Assembly: GCF_020176695.1 (NCBI RefSeq)
Contig: NZ_JAIWIA010000038.1
Span: 62,001-126,000, forward strand
Origin: Massilia sp. MS-15
GTDB lineage: Bacteria; Pseudomonadota; Gammaproteobacteria; Burkholderiales; Burkholderiaceae_D
Direction of reading: 5' to 3'
DNA: 64,000 nucleotides
The position numbers were made by a program, and so were the translations under genes. The notes under the pieces were generated by a model that was not told where the DNA came from, made no database searches, and saw only the letters and a list, made by a program, of their open reading frames with translations. Below, in pieces: positions 50,126 through 58,448 of the stretch (positions are counted from its first letter, which is position 1; every line of letters begins with the position of its first letter).

Positions 50126-51319
50126 ATGAAACCCGTTGTCCGCAGCCTGCTCGAGACCGACCTGTACAAGTTCACCATGTGGCAGGCGCTGCTGCACAGC
50201 CATCCGGGCGCGAACGGGGAGTATGAATTCCGCTGCCGCAACGAGCCGGCCTATCCGCTGGCCGAGCTGAAGGAAGAGGTGGAGCGCGAGCTCGACCACC
50301 TGTGCTCGCTGATGTTCACCGAGGATGAAGTAGCCTACCTGCGCGGCCTGCGCTTCATCAAGAGCGACTTTGCCGACTTCCTCACGCTGTTCCGCTTCCA
50401 GCGCAAGTTCATCCAGGTCGAGACCGACGGTCCGCACCTGCGCATCCGCGCCACCGGCCCGCTGGTGCACGTGATGGGCTTCGAGATCTTCGTCCTCTAC
50501 ATCGTCAACGAACTGTACTTCCGCCGCTTCGACCGCGAGGTGGCGCTGGCCGAGGCGCGGGTGCGGCTGCGCCAGAAGATCGACGAGCTGCGCGCCTTCG
50601 AACAGGAGCCGCCGCGCGCCACTCCTTTCGAGTTCTTCGACTTCGGCGTGCGCCGGCGCTTTTCCGGCGATTGGCAGGACGAAGTGGTGGCGACCCTGGC
50701 GCGCGAGCTGCCGCATTTCTTCAAGGGCACCTCGAACGTCTACCTGGCGAAGAAATACAAGCTGGTGCCGATCGGGACCATGGCCCACGAATACCTGCAG
50801 GCCTACCAGGCCTTCGGGGTGCGCCTGCGCGACTTCCAGACCGCCGCGCTGGAAGACTGGGTACAGGAATATCGGGGCGACCTGGGCACCGCGCTGACCG
50901 ACGTGGTGGGCATGAACGGCTTCCTGCGCGACTTCGACCTGTATTTCGCCAAGCTGTTCGACGGCCTGCGCCATGATTCGGGCGATCCGGTGGAGTGGGG
51001 CGAGAAGGCGCTGGCGCACTACGCCCGCCTGCGCATCGACGCGCGCTCCAAGCGCATGGTGTTCTCGGACGCGCTGACCGTGCCCAAGGCGCTGGCCCTG
51101 TACCGCCACTTCGCCGACCGCACCATGTGCGGCTTCGGCATCGGCACCAAGCTCACCAACGACACGCCTTATCCGGCGCTGAATATCGTCATGAAGCTCA
51201 CCCGCTGCAACGGGCAGCCGGTGGCCAAGTTGTCCGACACGCCGGGCAAGTCGATGTGTACCGACGAGACCTTCCTGGCCTACCTGCGCCAGGTATTCGA
51301 GCACCCGGGCCCGGGCTGA
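50126..51319 (+). CDS. pncB: Nicotinate phosphoribosyltransferase
   Basis: A 397-residue NAPRTase that converts nicotinate and PRPP to nicotinate mononucleotide in NAD salvage. Visible motifs: ETDLYKFTMWQALLHSHPG at the N-terminus, SNVYLAKKYKLVPIGTMAHE with the catalytic phospho-His region, GLRHDSGDPVEWGEKAL, and GIGTKLTNDTPYPALNIV. Length is normal. Its stop directly abuts the stop of the convergent chemoreceptor gene. Confidence 0.96.
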   Translation: MKPVVRSLLETDLYKFTMWQALLHSHPGANGEYEFRCRNEPAYPLAELKEEVERELDHLCSLMFTEDEVAYLRGLRFIKSDFADFLTLFRFQRKFIQVETDGPHLRIRATGPLVHVMGFEIFVLYIVNELYFRRFDREVALAEARVRLRQKIDELRAFEQEPPRATPFEFFDFGVRRRFSGDWQDEVVATLARELPHFFKGTSNVYLAKKYKLVPIGTMAHEYLQAYQAFGVRLRDFQTAALEDWVQEYRGDLGTALTDVVGMNGFLRDFDLYFAKLFDGLRHDSGDPVEWGEKALAHYARLRIDARSKRMVFSDALTVPKALALYRHFADRTMCGFGIGTKLTNDTPYPALNIVMKLTRCNGQPVAKLSDTPGKSMCTDETFLAYLRQVFEHPGPG

Positions 51320-52906
51320 TCAGCGCAGCGCCAGCCGGGGCCGCGGGTCGCCTGCCGGTTCGTCCAGCTGGAAGGTGTTCACCACCGCCGCCAGCGCCTC
51401 CGCCTGCTGGCGCAGCGACTGCGCCGCCGCTGCCGCTTCTTCCACCAGCGCCGCATTCTGGACCGTCATCTCGTCCAGTCGCGCGATGGCGCCGTCGACA
51501 CGCTCGATGTCGGCGCGCTGGACGCTGCTCGTGGTGCTGATCTGCGCCATGATGCCGCTGACGCGGTGCACGCCGTCGACCACCTGGCGGATCGTTGCGC
51601 CGGCTTCGCCCACCAGCACGGCGCCCATGCCGACCTTGGTCACCGAGTCCTCGATCAGCGCCTTGATCTCCTTGGCCGCGCCGGCGGAGCGCTGCGCCAG
51701 GTTGCGCACCTCGCTCGCCACGACCGCGAATCCGCGGCCCTGTTCGCCCGCGCGCGCGGCCTCGACCGCCGCGTTCAGCGCCAGGATGTTGGTCTGGAAA
51801 GCGATGCCGTCAATGACCGCGATGATGTCGACGATCTTCTTCGAGGAAGCGTCGATCAGCGCCATCGTGCTGACCACTTGTTCCACCGCGGCGCCGCCCT
51901 TGACCGACATGCCCGACGCGCTGCCGGCCAGCTCGCTGGCCTGCGCCGCGTAATCGGCGTTCTGGCGCACCGATTCGATCAGGTGCCGCATGGCGCTCGC
52001 GACTTCTGCCAGCGCGGCGGCCTGGGTCTCGGTACGTGTCGACAGGTCGAGGTTGCCCGACGCAATCTGGACCGATGCCGAGGCGATCGCATCGGTTCCG
52101 CCGCGCACCTTGCCGACGATGGCGCTCAGGCCGTCGCGCATCGCGCTCATCGCGTACAGCAGGCTGGACGGACGGGCGCGGGTCGTGTCCACCGGGTGGT
52201 GCAGCTCGCCGCCGGCGATCGCCTGCGCCACCCGGGTGGCATAGGCCGGCTCGCCGCCGAGCTGGGCCAGCAGGCTGCGCACCAGCACCAGCGCCACCAG
52301 CACGCATAGCAGCACCGCGAGCGCGCTCAGGCCGGTGATCCAGTAGCGCGCCCCGGACGCCTCTGCCTTGGCCGTGTCGACCGCCGCGGCGGTGCGCGCC
52401 TGCAGCTGTTTCAGCAGCAGGTCGATGTCGGCCACGATGCTCCGCCGCAGCGGGCTGCATTCCTCGACCAGGAAGCGGCCGAAGCCGTCCAGGTCGCCGC
52501 TGGCCAGGAAGGCGCGCGGCCGTTCCAGTTCGCGTGCCATCGCCAGCATGCCGGCCCGGACCTTGCCGTATTGCGCGTCGCCGCGCAGGCTCGGGTCGAG
52601 GCGGGCGAGGGCGGCCAGGTACTCGGCCTTGCGTGCGTCGACAAGGTCGAGTTCGCGCCGCGCCGCCGCCTCGTCCTTGAAGATATAGGCGTTACGGGCC
52701 GCGATACCGGTCTGGGCCAGTGCTTCGCGCGCGGCATACAAGGGTTCCAGTTCGCTGTTCCTGACCGCGTCGGCGCCGTGCAGTGCGGCTTCGATGCTGT
52801 TCACGCGCGATACCGAGAATGCGGCGAGGATGAGGGTGAGCGACAGGATCAGCGCAAATGCGGTGGTCAGCCTGCTCGCAATGCCGGCCTGATGAAGAAA
52901 GCGCAT
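51320..52906 (-). CDS. Methyl-accepting chemotaxis protein
   Basis: A 528-residue transmembrane chemoreceptor. TM1 (about 10-30) and TM2 (about 190-212) flank a helical periplasmic sensor of about 160 residues. A HAMP domain follows, then a class 36H-type signalling domain with the hairpin tip [20 protein letters not shown]. Several Gln/Glu pairs could be methylation sites ([15 protein letters not shown]). The ligand is unknown. A stretch of unusually AT-rich DNA lies upstream. Confidence 0.94.
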   Translation of the reverse strand: MRFLHQAGIASRLTTAFALILSLTLILAAFSVSRVNSIEAALHGADAVRNSELEPLYAAREALAQTGIAARNAYIFKDEAAARRELDLVDARKAEYLAALARLDPSLRGDAQYGKVRAGMLAMARELERPRAFLASGDLDGFGRFLVEECSPLRRSIVADIDLLLKQLQARTAAAVDTAKAEASGARYWITGLSALAVLLCVLVALVLVRSLLAQLGGEPAYATRVAQAIAGGELHHPVDTTRARPSSLLYAMSAMRDGLSAIVGKVRGGTDAIASASVQIASGNLDLSTRTETQAAALAEVASAMRHLIESVRQNADYAAQASELAGSASGMSVKGGAAVEQVVSTMALIDASSKKIVDIIAVIDGIAFQTNILALNAAVEAARAGEQGRGFAVVASEVRNLAQRSAGAAKEIKALIEDSVTKVGMGAVLVGEAGATIRQVVDGVHRVSGIMAQISTTSSVQRADIERVDGAIARLDEMTVQNAALVEEAAAAAQSLRQQAEALAAVVNTFQLDEPAGDPRPRLALR

Positions 52907-53057
52907 GGTAGCCTTCTATGTAAAGACAAAAAAAGTTGATAAAAGACCAAGATGAAATGAGGAATTCGGTCCTGATTATGCACTAAGAATTTCCCATTGG
53001 CAATTAAATATGATGTATTTGTTGGTAAGGGAAACTAATCTCTGGAATGCGTGTTTT

Positions 53058-53088
53058 AAATGATGAATTTCGTCATTTCGGGTATACT
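53058..53088 (+). promoter_or_regulatory. Promoter and inverted repeat of the HTH-GAF gene
   Basis: In the AT-rich 205-bp gap between divergent genes, TATACT at 53083-53088 is a good -10. AAATGA (53058-53063) and TCATTT (53073-53078) form an inverted repeat with a 9-bp spacer across the expected -35 position. This may be an operator, possibly autoregulatory. No good -35 hexamer is visible, which would fit an activator-dependent promoter. Confidence 0.45.
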
Positions 53089-53112
53089 TCCACCGGATAA
53101 CCAGGACAGCCA

Positions 53113-53862
53113 ATGCAGAGCAAGTTCACCGAAGAGGATCCGATCCTCACTACCAGCGCCGCGGCCCGCATGCTGGGTGTCGCGACCAGTACCGTCCAGC
53201 TGTGGATGGAAAGTGGCGCCATCCCCTCATGGAAGACGCCGGGTGGCCACCGCCGCACCCGCCGGAGCACGATCCAGGCCATGCTGGACCGTACCGGTCC
53301 GCTGTCGGGCTCCCTGTCCGGCGAAACCCTGGTGCAGGCGCCGACCGATCCCGAATTCCTCCTGCAGGGAGACGAAACCTATCCGGCCGCAGCCGACGAA
53401 GCGCGCCGCCTGGCCGCGCTGGCGGCATCCGGCCTGGTCGACAGTCCGCAGGAGGAGCGCTTCAACCGCATCGTGCGGCTGGCGGCCACCGTGACCGGTT
53501 CGCCGATCGCGCTGGTATCGCTGCTCACCGCGCGTCGCCAGTGGTTCAAGGCGCGCATCGGCCTGGGTCCGCAGGAAACCCCGCGCGAATGGGCCTTCTG
53601 TTCGCATGCCATCCTGCAGGATGCACCCTTCATGGTCGAAGATGCCGCCACCGACGAACGTTTCCGCGAGAACCCGCTGGTGCTGGCCGAGCCGCATATC
53701 CGCTTCTACGCGGGGGTACCGCTGCGCGACCGCAGCGGCCTGCCAATGGGTACATTGTGCGTGATCGACCGCGAGCCGCGCCGCCTGCGCTCGGCCGAGC
53801 TGCAGGCACTGTGCGACCTCGCGGACATCGCCTCGTCCGAGTTCCAGTCCAAGCGCGCGTAA
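53113..53862 (+). CDS. Excisionase/MerR-type HTH protein with GAF domain
   Basis: A 249-residue regulator. The N-terminus has a MerR/excisionase-type winged helix (LTTSAAARMLGVATSTVQLW and PSWKTPGGHRRTRRSTI, residues about 14-58). After a linker, a GAF domain (about 95-245) includes FNRIVRLAATVTGSPIALVS, EWAFCSHAILQDAPFMVED and AGVPLRDRSGLPMGTLCVID. The Cys/His in FCSHAI could bind a cofactor or metal. The combination suggests a one-component sensor. Lone gene. Confidence 0.85.
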   Translation: MQSKFTEEDPILTTSAAARMLGVATSTVQLWMESGAIPSWKTPGGHRRTRRSTIQAMLDRTGPLSGSLSGETLVQAPTDPEFLLQGDETYPAAADEARRLAALAASGLVDSPQEERFNRIVRLAATVTGSPIALVSLLTARRQWFKARIGLGPQETPREWAFCSHAILQDAPFMVEDAATDERFRENPLVLAEPHIRFYAGVPLRDRSGLPMGTLCVIDREPRRLRSAELQALCDLADIASSEFQSKRA

Positions 53863-53953
53863 GGGCCGGGCCGCAGCTGCAACAAAGCGCGACAATCGGG
53901 CGGGAGTGTTCGGTTATGCTGTCTGGCGTTTCGTCAACCACCAGGGAAGCGCC

Positions 53954-54367
53954 ATGAAATTCGCTGCCGTTTTGCTGTCCGTCGCCGCCGTGATCCAGCC
54001 TGCCGGCGCCCAGGAGCCCGCCGGCGCCGTCCAGGCCGCAAGCGCCGCGGCCGCAACCTGGCTGGCCATGGCGGACGAGGGCAAGTATGCCGACAGCTGG
54101 AGCCAGGGCGCGAGCGAGCTCCGCGCCGCCGTCAGCCAGGAACAGTGGAACGCGGCCCTGCGCAGCGCGCGCACGCCGCTTGGCGCCGTCAAGTCGCGCA
54201 AGCTCGCCTCCAGCCGCTACACCCGCTCGTTACCGGGTGCCCCCGACGGCCACTATGTGGTGCTGCAGTACCAGACCGAGTTCAAGGCCCGCAGCAGCAT
54301 CGAGACCGTGATCCCGATGCGCGAGGCGGATGGCAGCTGGAAGGTGTCGGGCTATTTCATCCAGTAA
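53954..54367 (+). CDS. DUF4019-like periplasmic protein
   Basis: A 137-residue protein with a signal peptide (MKFAAVLLSVAAVIQPAGA) and a domain like DUF4019: AAATWLAMADEGKYADSWSQ, QWNAALRSARTPLGAVKSRK, and a beta-rich end TVIPMREADGSWKVSGYFIQ. The fold is NTF2-like in appearance; the function is unknown. Convergent with the next gene, 3 bp apart. Confidence 0.8.
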   Translation: MKFAAVLLSVAAVIQPAGAQEPAGAVQAASAAAATWLAMADEGKYADSWSQGASELRAAVSQEQWNAALRSARTPLGAVKSRKLASSRYTRSLPGAPDGHYVVLQYQTEFKARSSIETVIPMREADGSWKVSGYFIQ

Positions 54368-54370
54368 GGG

Positions 54371-55441
54371 CTAGAAACTGCCGCCCACCAGCTTCCACAG
54401 CTGGGTCGGCAGCGCGGGCGGCGCGTCCGGCTTGAAGAAGGCCGAGTCCTGGATGTGCGAGGCGGTGAGGTAGACCGTGCCGTCCGGGCCCTGGGTGAAG
54501 GTATCGGGCCAGCGCAGGCGCGGGTCCTGCACCAGGATGCGCGGCGCACCCGACGGCCCGGCATCGAGGTCGCGCACCTTCACCGCATCGTCTTCCACGG
54601 CGCTGAGCAGCATCTTGTTGCTGCCGCGCGGGATCAGGAGGCCGTCGGACACGCCGTTGCGGCCATATTCTTCGACCTCGTCCCCGACATCCTCGCCGCG
54701 CAGGCCCTTGCCGGTCAGGACGCTGGTGGCGATGCGGTACAGGGTGTCGCCCTTGATCGCCTGCCAGTACAGCCACTGGCCGTCGTCCGACAGGGCGATG
54801 CCGTCGGCCGAGAATTCCACGCCGCGTCCGTCCGGGCGGCGCAGCTCCCGGCCGTCGGCGGTGACCACCAGGCCCTTCCTCATCTGGGTCGATGGGTGGC
54901 CGTCCAGCAGGCGCACGGTCTTGCCGGCGTCCAGGTCGAGCACCAGCAGGGCGCCGACCACGCCGGAATCGGTGATGAAGGCGTACTTGCCGTCCTTCGA
55001 GAAGCGCACGTCGTTCAGGTAGGAGCCCTGCGGAGCGGCGTCCTCGTCGAACACGATGCTGCGGGTGACGCGGTCGTCCGCCAGCGCGACCTGTACCAGC
55101 TTGGCGCCGCCGGAGACCAGGTGGGCCTGGGCCGGGGCGGCCGGGTCCAGTACCCACAGGCTGCCGCGGCCGTCGGCCATGATGCTCTGCACGCAGACCC
55201 AGTGCCGGTCCGGCTCCAGCTCGTCCTTGCGTGCGTTGCGCCAGGCGTTCCAGCCAGCGTCGGGGTAGGGACGCAGGCTGCCATCCTGGCGCAGCTCGGC
55301 CACCGATACGGCGCTGTCCTCGGTCCAGCGCGGGAAATTCACGAAGAGCCGGCCGTCTTCGGAGACCGAAACGCCGGTCACCTGGTGGTCGAAGGCGGCC
55401 ACCTGCTCGATGGCCCATCCGCTTGTATCATCCCTGTTCAT
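54371..55441 (-). CDS. Major royal jelly protein/SMP30-like beta-propeller protein
   Basis: A 356-residue protein that reads as a six-bladed beta-propeller of the royal jelly/yellow type: VSVSEDGRLFVNFPRWTED, LWVLDPAAPAQAHLVSGGAK, LNDVRFSKDGKYAFITDSG, and a C-terminal blade WPDTFTQGPDGTVYLTASHI. No signal peptide, so cytoplasmic, which is less usual. Related propellers include lactonases, but catalytic residues cannot be assigned. Its ATG overlaps the topoisomerase stop by 4 nt, so it is translated downstream of that gene. Confidence 0.85.
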   Translation of the reverse strand: MNRDDTSGWAIEQVAAFDHQVTGVSVSEDGRLFVNFPRWTEDSAVSVAELRQDGSLRPYPDAGWNAWRNARKDELEPDRHWVCVQSIMADGRGSLWVLDPAAPAQAHLVSGGAKLVQVALADDRVTRSIVFDEDAAPQGSYLNDVRFSKDGKYAFITDSGVVGALLVLDLDAGKTVRLLDGHPSTQMRKGLVVTADGRELRRPDGRGVEFSADGIALSDDGQWLYWQAIKGDTLYRIATSVLTGKGLRGEDVGDEVEEYGRNGVSDGLLIPRGSNKMLLSAVEDDAVKVRDLDAGPSGAPRILVQDPRLRWPDTFTQGPDGTVYLTASHIQDSAFFKPDAPPALPTQLWKLVGGSF

Positions 55442-56631
55442 GCGCTTCCTCTCATTGTCTGTGCGGCCGCGCGGCGCGGGCCACGCTTGCGCGCCCCCTC
55501 CCGCCGCTCCCTTTCCTTGTTCTTCACCCGCTCCTGCTCCTGCTCCTGCTCATGGCGCAGGCGCTGCTGCAGCATGGCCAGCACCGCCGCTTCTTCCGGC
55601 TGCAGGGCATGCAGGTCGTCCAGCAGTTCCTGCTCGGTGCGTTCGCGCAGGCTTTCCAGTACCGTGCCTTCCAGGTAGGCGTCCAGCACCACCGGATGCA
55701 CATAGCACTTGCGGCACACCGAGGGCGTATTGCCGAGTTTCTCGGCCACCGACTCGATCGCGCGCACGATGTTCTTCTTGGCCTGGGCTTCGGAATCGAA
55801 CTTCTCGAATTCCTGCAGGGCCAGCGCCGCCAGCACCGTGCCCGACCAGGTGCGGAAATCCTTGGCGGTATAGTCTTCACCGGTGATGGCGCGCAGGTAG
55901 TCGTTGACGTCGCTTGAATCGATGCTGCGGGTTTCGCCCTCGTCGTCCACGTACTGGAACAGTTCCTGTCCTGGCAGGTCGCGCGCGCGGCGGATGATGC
56001 GCGCCACGCGCCGGTCATGCACCTGCACCTTGTGGTACACGCCGCTCTTGCCGCGAAAGCGGAACTCGACCTCGCTGCCGTCCACCTTGACATGGCGGTT
56101 GCGCAGTGTGGTCAGGCCGAAGGACTTGTTGGTGCGCGCGTATTCCTCGTTCCCGACCCGCATCATGGTCGCTTCCAGCAGGTAGACGATGGTGGCCAGC
56201 ATCTTCTCGCGCGGCATGCCGGGCAGGGACAGGGCCCGGTCGACCTCCGTGCGGATCGCGGGCAGGGCCTGGCCGAAGCTCAGCATGCGCTCGTACTTCA
56301 CTTCGTCGCGCACGGCGCGCCATTTCGGGTGGTAACGGTATTGCTTGCGGCCGCGCGCGTCGCGGCCGGTGGCCTGCAGGTGGCCGTTGGCCTGGGAACA
56401 GATCCAGACGTCGGTCCAGGCGGGCGGGATCACGAGCGACTTGATGCGCCTGATCGTTGCCTCGTCGGTCACCGGGTCGCCGGCGGCGTCGAGGTAGCGA
56501 AACCCGTCTCCCTGCCGTTCGCGCCGGATGCCGGGCCGGTCGTCATGGACGTAGCGCAGGCCCGCGGCCCTGGCGGCGGCAGGCGGGTCGCTGAGTGGCG
56601 CGGCGGCGCTGGCGTGTTCTTCGCTGGGCAT
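55438..56631 (-). CDS. DNA topoisomerase IB
   Basis: A 397-residue type IB (poxvirus-like) topoisomerase that relaxes supercoils via a 3'-phosphotyrosine. The catalytic core shows MRVGNEEYARTNKSFGLTTL, the first Arg/Lys region, FRTWSGT with the second Arg, and the nucleophilic Tyr in CRKCYVHPVVLDAY. The N-terminal DNA-binding part includes IPPAWTDVWICSQANGHLQA. The C-terminus is Glu/Arg-rich. It is cotranscribed with the propeller gene. Confidence 0.94.
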   Translation of the reverse strand: MPSEEHASAAAPLSDPPAAARAAGLRYVHDDRPGIRRERQGDGFRYLDAAGDPVTDEATIRRIKSLVIPPAWTDVWICSQANGHLQATGRDARGRKQYRYHPKWRAVRDEVKYERMLSFGQALPAIRTEVDRALSLPGMPREKMLATIVYLLEATMMRVGNEEYARTNKSFGLTTLRNRHVKVDGSEVEFRFRGKSGVYHKVQVHDRRVARIIRRARDLPGQELFQYVDDEGETRSIDSSDVNDYLRAITGEDYTAKDFRTWSGTVLAALALQEFEKFDSEAQAKKNIVRAIESVAEKLGNTPSVCRKCYVHPVVLDAYLEGTVLESLRERTEQELLDDLHALQPEEAAVLAMLQQRLRHEQEQEQERVKNKERERREGARKRGPRRAAAQTMRGSA

Positions 56632-56724
56632 GGTATGGCTTTTTCGCTGTGGGGTCGCCCGATCCTACCCCGTCGCCGCAGCCGCCACCGTTAGGAAGAT
56701 AACGTAGTCCCGCCCAAGGAAGGC

Positions 56725-58374
56725 CTAGTGTCCGCCCCTGGAGCGGTAGCGCGCCTCGACCAGGTCGATTTCCTGCACCAGGCGGCGCGCCGTTTCGTCG
56801 GACAGCTGGTTGTGGCGCGCCATGTGCAGCAGCACCTGGCGTTCGGCGTTCAGGGCCGCCAGGCGATAGTGTCGTTCGGCTTCCTCGGCCACCCGCGCGC
56901 GCGCCGGATGCAGGCCGTCGCTGCTGCCACCGCCAAGACGGTGCTGGTACAGGCCGCGCACCTGTTCCGCCGCGCTGGCGTGGATCTCGGCATCCTGTTC
57001 GTCGAGAAGCCGGGGCGGGCCGGCCCGGTCGATCGCGCCCAGTGCCGCCAGCGTCGCCGCCTGGCGCGCCTGCTCTTCCTCGGCCTCGGCCGCGGTCTCC
57101 GGCGGCAGTTCGAGCCCGCGCAGCAGGCGTGGCAGGGCGACGCTGGCCACCACCAGCGAGACCACGATCACGGCGCTGGCCAGGAACACGGCGAGGTCGC
57201 GTCCCGGGAAGGGTTCGCCGCCGGGCATGGCCAGCGGCAGGGTCAGGATGCCGGCCAGGGTAATCGCGCCGCGCACCCCGGCCAGCGAGGTGGCGAAGAT
57301 CAGGCGCTTGCGCGGCATGATGCCCTCGCGGCCGTTGCGCAGCGCCAGCATGCGCGAGGCCCGCAGCGACACCCACACCCAGGCCAGGCGCAGCAGGATC
57401 AGGCTCAGGCTGATCAGGAGCGCGTTACCGGCCAGCCACCAGATATCGCGCGGCTCCGGCAGGTCCGGGCCATGCAGGGCGGCGCGCACGATGTCCGGCA
57501 ACTGTTCGCCCAGCAGCACGAACATCACGCCGTTGAGCGCGAACTGCACGGTGTCCCACACCACGTTGCGGCGGATCCGGGTGGTGGCCAGCGCGCGGCC
57601 GCTCAGCTCCACATAGCTCATCGTGATGCCGGCCGCCACCGCGGCCAGGATGCCGGACGCGCCAATGTGCTCGGCCACGATGTAGGCGCCGAAAGGCAGC
57701 AGCAGGTTGAGCAGGATCGAGGCGCCGGCTTCCTCGCCGAAGTGCCTGGCCAGCAGCCGCTGCGCGATGCCCATGGCCAGGGTGAGCAGCACACCGCTGG
57801 CGATGCCGGCCAGCGCCACCCACACGAAGGTCAGGGCCGCGCTGGACAGCGAGAAGGTGCCGGTGAGGGTGGCCGCCACCGCGAAGCGGAAGCACACCAG
57901 GCCGCTGGCATCGTTGAGCAGGGATTCGCCTTCCAGGATGTGCATCAGGCGCGGCGGGATCGGCACCCGCGCCGCGATCGAGCCCACCGCCACCGGGTCG
58001 GTCGGGGCCAGGATCGCGGCCAGCGCGAACGAGACCGCCAGCGGCAGCTCGGGGACCAGCCAGTGGATCAGGAAGCCGGCTCCCAGCACGGTGAACAGTA
58101 CCAGACCCAGCGCCAGTTCCAGGATCACGCCCTTGTCGCGCAACAGGCCGACCTTGGGGATGCGCCAGCCGTCCAGGAACAGCAGCGGCGGCAGGAACAG
58201 GATGAAGAAGGTATGCGGCTCCAGGCGCACCGGGTGCCAGCCCAGGCCGGCGATCGCGGCGCCCAGGGCGATCTGCACCAGCGGCAGGGGAAGGGCAATC
58301 GGCAACAGCCGCACCAGGTAGCCGCTTGCCACCACCGCCAGCAGCATGGCCAGCACGACCCCGACTTCACCCAT
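56725..58374 (-). CDS. Na+/H+ antiporter, CPA1 family
   Basis: A 549-residue cation/proton antiporter with about 12 membrane helices. The ion-binding helix-5/6 motifs are visible in AAILAPTDPVAVGSIAARVP and EGESLLNDASGLVCFR (conserved Asp pair). A hydrophilic C-terminal tail of about 130 residues (RYRLAALNAERQVLLHMARH) could be regulatory. It functions in pH and sodium homeostasis. Single gene. Confidence 0.93.
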   Translation of the reverse strand: MGEVGVVLAMLLAVVASGYLVRLLPIALPLPLVQIALGAAIAGLGWHPVRLEPHTFFILFLPPLLFLDGWRIPKVGLLRDKGVILELALGLVLFTVLGAGFLIHWLVPELPLAVSFALAAILAPTDPVAVGSIAARVPIPPRLMHILEGESLLNDASGLVCFRFAVAATLTGTFSLSSAALTFVWVALAGIASGVLLTLAMGIAQRLLARHFGEEAGASILLNLLLPFGAYIVAEHIGASGILAAVAAGITMSYVELSGRALATTRIRRNVVWDTVQFALNGVMFVLLGEQLPDIVRAALHGPDLPEPRDIWWLAGNALLISLSLILLRLAWVWVSLRASRMLALRNGREGIMPRKRLIFATSLAGVRGAITLAGILTLPLAMPGGEPFPGRDLAVFLASAVIVVSLVVASVALPRLLRGLELPPETAAEAEEEQARQAATLAALGAIDRAGPPRLLDEQDAEIHASAAEQVRGLYQHRLGGGSSDGLHPARARVAEEAERHYRLAALNAERQVLLHMARHNQLSDETARRLVQEIDLVEARYRSRGGH

Positions 58375-58448
58375 CTGCGCGCTCCTGTAGGGAAAACCGG
58401 ATGATAAGGTATCGGCCCGGCCGGCGTCGCCCCAGGGCCGCGCCGCCC

